Shown here piece after piece: positions 41,574 to 43,603 of a stretch of 43,603 nucleotides of DNA. The notes under the pieces are model-generated. The model searched no databases, had not been told where the DNA came from, and saw only the letters and a program-made list of their open reading frames with translations. Position numbers and translations under genes: made by a program. The stretch is from NCBI GenBank assembly GCA_031283105.1, contig JAITCL010000068.1, forward strand, positions 1 through 43,603, given 5' to 3'. This stretch comes from Treponema sp. (lineage in GTDB: Bacteria > Spirochaetota > Spirochaetia > Treponematales > Breznakiellaceae). Within the stretch, counting starts at the first letter, position 1; every line of letters starts with the position of its first letter.

Positions 41574-42707
41574 TTTTTGCGGCAGCAAAGCCGCAACATC
41601 GCGCCGTAAAGCGGCGGGATACTGTTCGTTTATTGATTTTTCAATCATGGCGACAGCCCTGTCCGCCGCTCCCCTATACGTCAAATGGCTTGCCCTGTCG
41701 GTACAGTTAAACTGAGACACTATTAAACCGGTAGCGCTTTCAACCAGATTTGCCTGAACCGTAAAATCACAAAATTTATTTTTATTATTCGGAAAAGTAA
41801 CTTCATTCAGATTAACAGTAACTTTTAATGTATAGGGAGAAATGTTTTCCTGTATCCGCCATCCTTCTCCATTTAATATTTTGGCAAATGTATACCGGAT
41901 ACGGTTATTGCGGTCTCCGTCAATATTTATATAAACCGCAAGACTCTTATAAATATTTTCCGCTTCAAGGTTAATCGCGTCCGCAGTGTCCAGATTTAAT
42001 GAAGACACTTGCCCTCCGGCCTGCGCGATTATATTGGCGTATTTCGCGTTAATTGCGGCGATGAGCGCGGCAATTTTATAACGCGCATAACCATCAAAGG
42101 TATACTTTTGCGCGTCTTTAATCATGGTAAGCCTGTCGATATTCGTCTGGTTCATACGGATTATTTCCGTATATACGGCAATCGCTTTTTCCTTATCCAT
42201 GTACGCCGCCGCGTATACAATCCCGCGCCCGTCCTCCCAGACATTACCGATTTCCGCCCCGACAAGCGTATCCAGAGAAGCGGCGGCAACAATGGCATCC
42301 CGCACATTGGTATTGTCAGAAACAACGATGACGCCTTTTGAAACCGCTTCCGAGTAAACAGTGGCAACTGAAAAATCAGATTGTATTTTTTGGCCAAAAA
42401 TGGCAGCTAACTCAGCCAGAGCCTTTTTTTCCGCTTCATCGCGGTTTTTCGCAAACCCTACCGCGGCTATATAGCGGCTGCGGGAATATGCCTGATACGG
42501 GTCGGTTACCCACGCCGGTTCCGGCCCGCCTTGTGACGCCTGTACCTGTGCCGGCTGTGTTCCACCGCCGGAAGTTTTACCGTCCAGTATTTCATCAAGC
42601 CTGCGGGCGGCTTCCCGCGCCGCCGTTTCCGCGTTCCCCGCTGATTGGGCGCACACAAAACCGGAACCCGCAATAAAAAGTGTCAATAATAATAACAACT
42701 TATTCAT
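41571..42707 (-). CDS. LPP20-domain secreted protein, 3' end set by a MITE
   Basis: A 378-residue exported protein. The signal peptide (MNKLLLLLTLFIAGSGFVCA, cut before QSAG) leads to a Gln/Gly linker and an LPP20-type domain (WVTDPYQAYSRSRYIAAVGF, then AEKKALAELAAIFGQKIQSD). The second half has NIYKSLAVYINIDGDRNNRI and VTVNLNEVTFPNN. Function is unknown. The stop TAG is made of the target TA plus the first G of the MITE, so the original protein may have been longer. It overlaps the upstream gene by eight bases. Confidence 0.75.
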   Translation of the reverse strand: MNKLLLLLTLFIAGSGFVCAQSAGNAETAAREAARRLDEILDGKTSGGGTQPAQVQASQGGPEPAWVTDPYQAYSRSRYIAAVGFAKNRDEAEKKALAELAAIFGQKIQSDFSVATVYSEAVSKGVIVVSDNTNVRDAIVAAASLDTLVGAEIGNVWEDGRGIVYAAAYMDKEKAIAVYTEIIRMNQTNIDRLTMIKDAQKYTFDGYARYKIAALIAAINAKYANIIAQAGGQVSSLNLDTADAINLEAENIYKSLAVYINIDGDRNNRIRYTFAKILNGEGWRIQENISPYTLKVTVNLNEVTFPNNKNKFCDFTVQANLVESATGLIVSQFNCTDRASHLTYRGAADRAVAMIEKSINEQYPAALRRDVAALLPQK

Positions 42708-43122
42708 TAATCCACCTCATAACCTTTTCAAAGGAAATTCTTGTCTGCGTACTGCCGCCCGGCGGCGTCACCAGCATATTAAAAGCGCTATTATCGCTAT
42801 TGTTGAACGTATACACGCTTCTCCAGTTAATCCGCGTAAACCCCTTTATTTTTGAATGAGGGAAACTTCCGTTTATCCTGATAATATCTTCATCGCACGA
42901 CCATGTTCCGTTGGCGTCTTCGGTAACTTCCCTGCCGTCCTGTTCGGTTTTAACGGTGATGATGCACGTATTGGAATGCATGAGCACAATATTGATGTCG
43001 TATTCCCCCGCGCTGCCCTGCCACTCGCCGATAAAATATTCAACGACTGCTACGGGAGGTGCGGCGTGAATGGCGGCAATACCAAAAATTGCCATTCCAA
43101 ATAAACAGATGATTTTTTTCAT
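42700..43122 (-). CDS. Small secreted beta-rich protein
   Basis: A 140-residue protein with a signal peptide (MKKIICLFGMAIFGIAAIHA) and a body of short beta strands (YFIGEWQGSAGEYDINIVLM, NTCIITVKTEQDG, ANGTWSCDEDIIRINGSF, TRISFEKV) that resembles small lipocalin-like folds. I do not recognise the family. It is the first gene of the secreted-protein operon, with AAGGAGGAG before the ATG. Confidence 0.7.
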   Translation of the reverse strand: MKKIICLFGMAIFGIAAIHAAPPVAVVEYFIGEWQGSAGEYDINIVLMHSNTCIITVKTEQDGREVTEDANGTWSCDEDIIRINGSFPHSKIKGFTRINWRSVYTFNNSDNSAFNMLVTPPGGSTQTRISFEKVMRWINE

Positions 43123-43138
43123 AATTTACTCCTCCTTA

Positions 43139-43167
43139 TTGTTCCCTGTTCCGTTTCATGCTATAAT
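43139..43167 (+). promoter_or_regulatory. Leaderless promoter of the terminal toxin-antitoxin pair
   Basis: TTGTTC (43139-43144), 17 bases, perfect TATAAT (43162-43167), then six bases to ATG 43174. Confidence 0.6.
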
Positions 43168-43173
43168 GTCTCC

Positions 43174-43440
43174 ATGACTATTGAACAAACGGTTGAAATT
43201 CCGGCTGACCACAGGATATTTTTTGAGTTTTTTGCTCCAAAGGAAATTCCGGCAGGGCTTGCGCGGGTTGAACTGAAAGTAACTCCGGTTATTGAAAAAC
43301 AGTGGAGAGTTGCGGCAAAAAGAGAAAGTACTGACCAGGCAACGCCCCGCGCCGACCGGCTTCTGGGTGTAGCGGCCCATCTGGGCGACATAAGCCTTGA
43401 GGAAATTCGTGCGGAAAGGCTGGCAAAATACCTAAAATGA
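43174..43440 (+). CDS. Putative antitoxin of a PIN-type module
   Basis: An 88-residue protein beginning MTIEQTVEIPADHRIFFEFF, with the short beta hairpin seen in AbrB-like antitoxin starts, a strand KEIPAGLARVELKVTPV and a charged helical tail (LGDISLEEIRAERLAKYLK) that would bind a toxin. Such pairs are frequent in treponemes. It overlaps the PIN remnant as ATGA. Confidence 0.7.
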   Translation: MTIEQTVEIPADHRIFFEFFAPKEIPAGLARVELKVTPVIEKQWRVAAKRESTDQATPRADRLLGVAAHLGDISLEEIRAERLAKYLK

Positions 43441-43598
43441 AAGTTCTGGTAGATACCAATGTAGTTCAATATGTTGCTGCCGGAGAGAACGGCGTTACCC
43501 AAATAATTACCCGAAATAAATCTGATTATGAAATCTCCGATATCCCTTGTGTAAGTCCTGTAGAATTTACAGAAAGCACATTGATTTCCGGCGATTAG
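43437..43598 (+). pseudogene. PIN-domain toxin reduced to head and tail (53 codons)
   Basis: The frame starts MKVLVDTNVV, the first strand of a PIN domain with its first catalytic Asp, and continues at once with QYVAAGENGVTQIITRNKSD, then YEISDIPCVSPVEFTE, which is the C-terminal end of PIN toxins (ITRNKxDF ... ISPxEF). The middle of about 80 residues, with the other acidic residues, is missing, yet the frame is kept. The product cannot be a working nuclease. It parallels the lipoprotein remnant at 2345. Confidence 0.7.
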
Positions 43599-43603
43599 TA
43601 ACA

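Overview
The window looks like a chromosomal segment of a host-associated treponeme (Spirochaetota, in the style of termite-gut Treponema). The clues are a secreted lipoprotein with the GDTGPAGGLIFYD/DUF1566 tail, several LPP20-type lipoproteins, a CheX-containing chemotaxis set, an M23 peptidase-bactofilin-YaaR-YaaT cluster, and fermentation and salvage genes (acetate kinase, uracil permease, nicotinamidase). The assignment to species is inference. No tRNA, rRNA, CRISPR array or prophage was seen.

Layout. 1-3.6 kb: secreted and membrane proteins on the plus strand, including a duplicated lipoprotein reduced to 38 codons. 3.6-4.3 kb: a HigBA-type toxin-antitoxin pair. 4.4-10.5 kb: uracil permease, peptidase T, a PlsC-like acyltransferase, citrate synthase and a BASS-family transporter. 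10.5-17.1 kb: a tight seven-gene minus-strand operon, cheY-cheX-lipid-kinase-like-CheA-like kinase-prfA-prmC-CrtO-like. 17.1-19.4 kb: a lipase-like hydrolase and poly(A) polymerase. 19.4-21.3 kb: an XRE regulator, a MORN-repeat protein and a DUF433/DUF5615 module, the last two genes broken by one-base homopolymer losses. 21.4-23.5 kb: pncA-pncB for NAD salvage. 23.5-25.5 kb: an outer-membrane-like protein between strongly folded mobile elements. 25.5-31.8 kb: sugar-ABC ATPase, DEAD-box helicase, then M23 peptidase, bactofilin, YaaR and YaaT. 31.8-33.8 kb: cheR-cheB. 33.9-36.3 kb: acetate kinase and a PfkB kinase. 36.3-40 kb: a 33-bp periodic repeat array leading into an AAA+ ATPase/DUF4143 gene, then a GATase-chorismate-binding fusion. 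40-43.1 kb: four secreted proteins interrupted by a 124-bp MITE. The end holds an antitoxin and an internally deleted PIN toxin.

Four things stand out. First, three related, strongly self-complementary elements (23825-24145, 24862-25130, 25131-25464) share ends and a core block while their stems differ in sequence but still pair; the last two together are flanked by a 9-bp direct repeat. Second, ten blocks at exact 33-bp spacing run into the AAA+ gene, and the last block forms the -35/-10 spacer of its promoter. Third, about nine genes lack a Shine-Dalgarno sequence and instead have a -10 hexamer ending 5-7 nt before the start codon, usually with a recognisable -35 at 17 bp, which suggests leaderless mRNAs. 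Fourth, two genes survive as in-frame head-plus-tail remnants.

Functional themes are chemotaxis and signalling, envelope maintenance, and salvage or fermentative metabolism, with small toxin-antitoxin and repeat elements between the housekeeping blocks.
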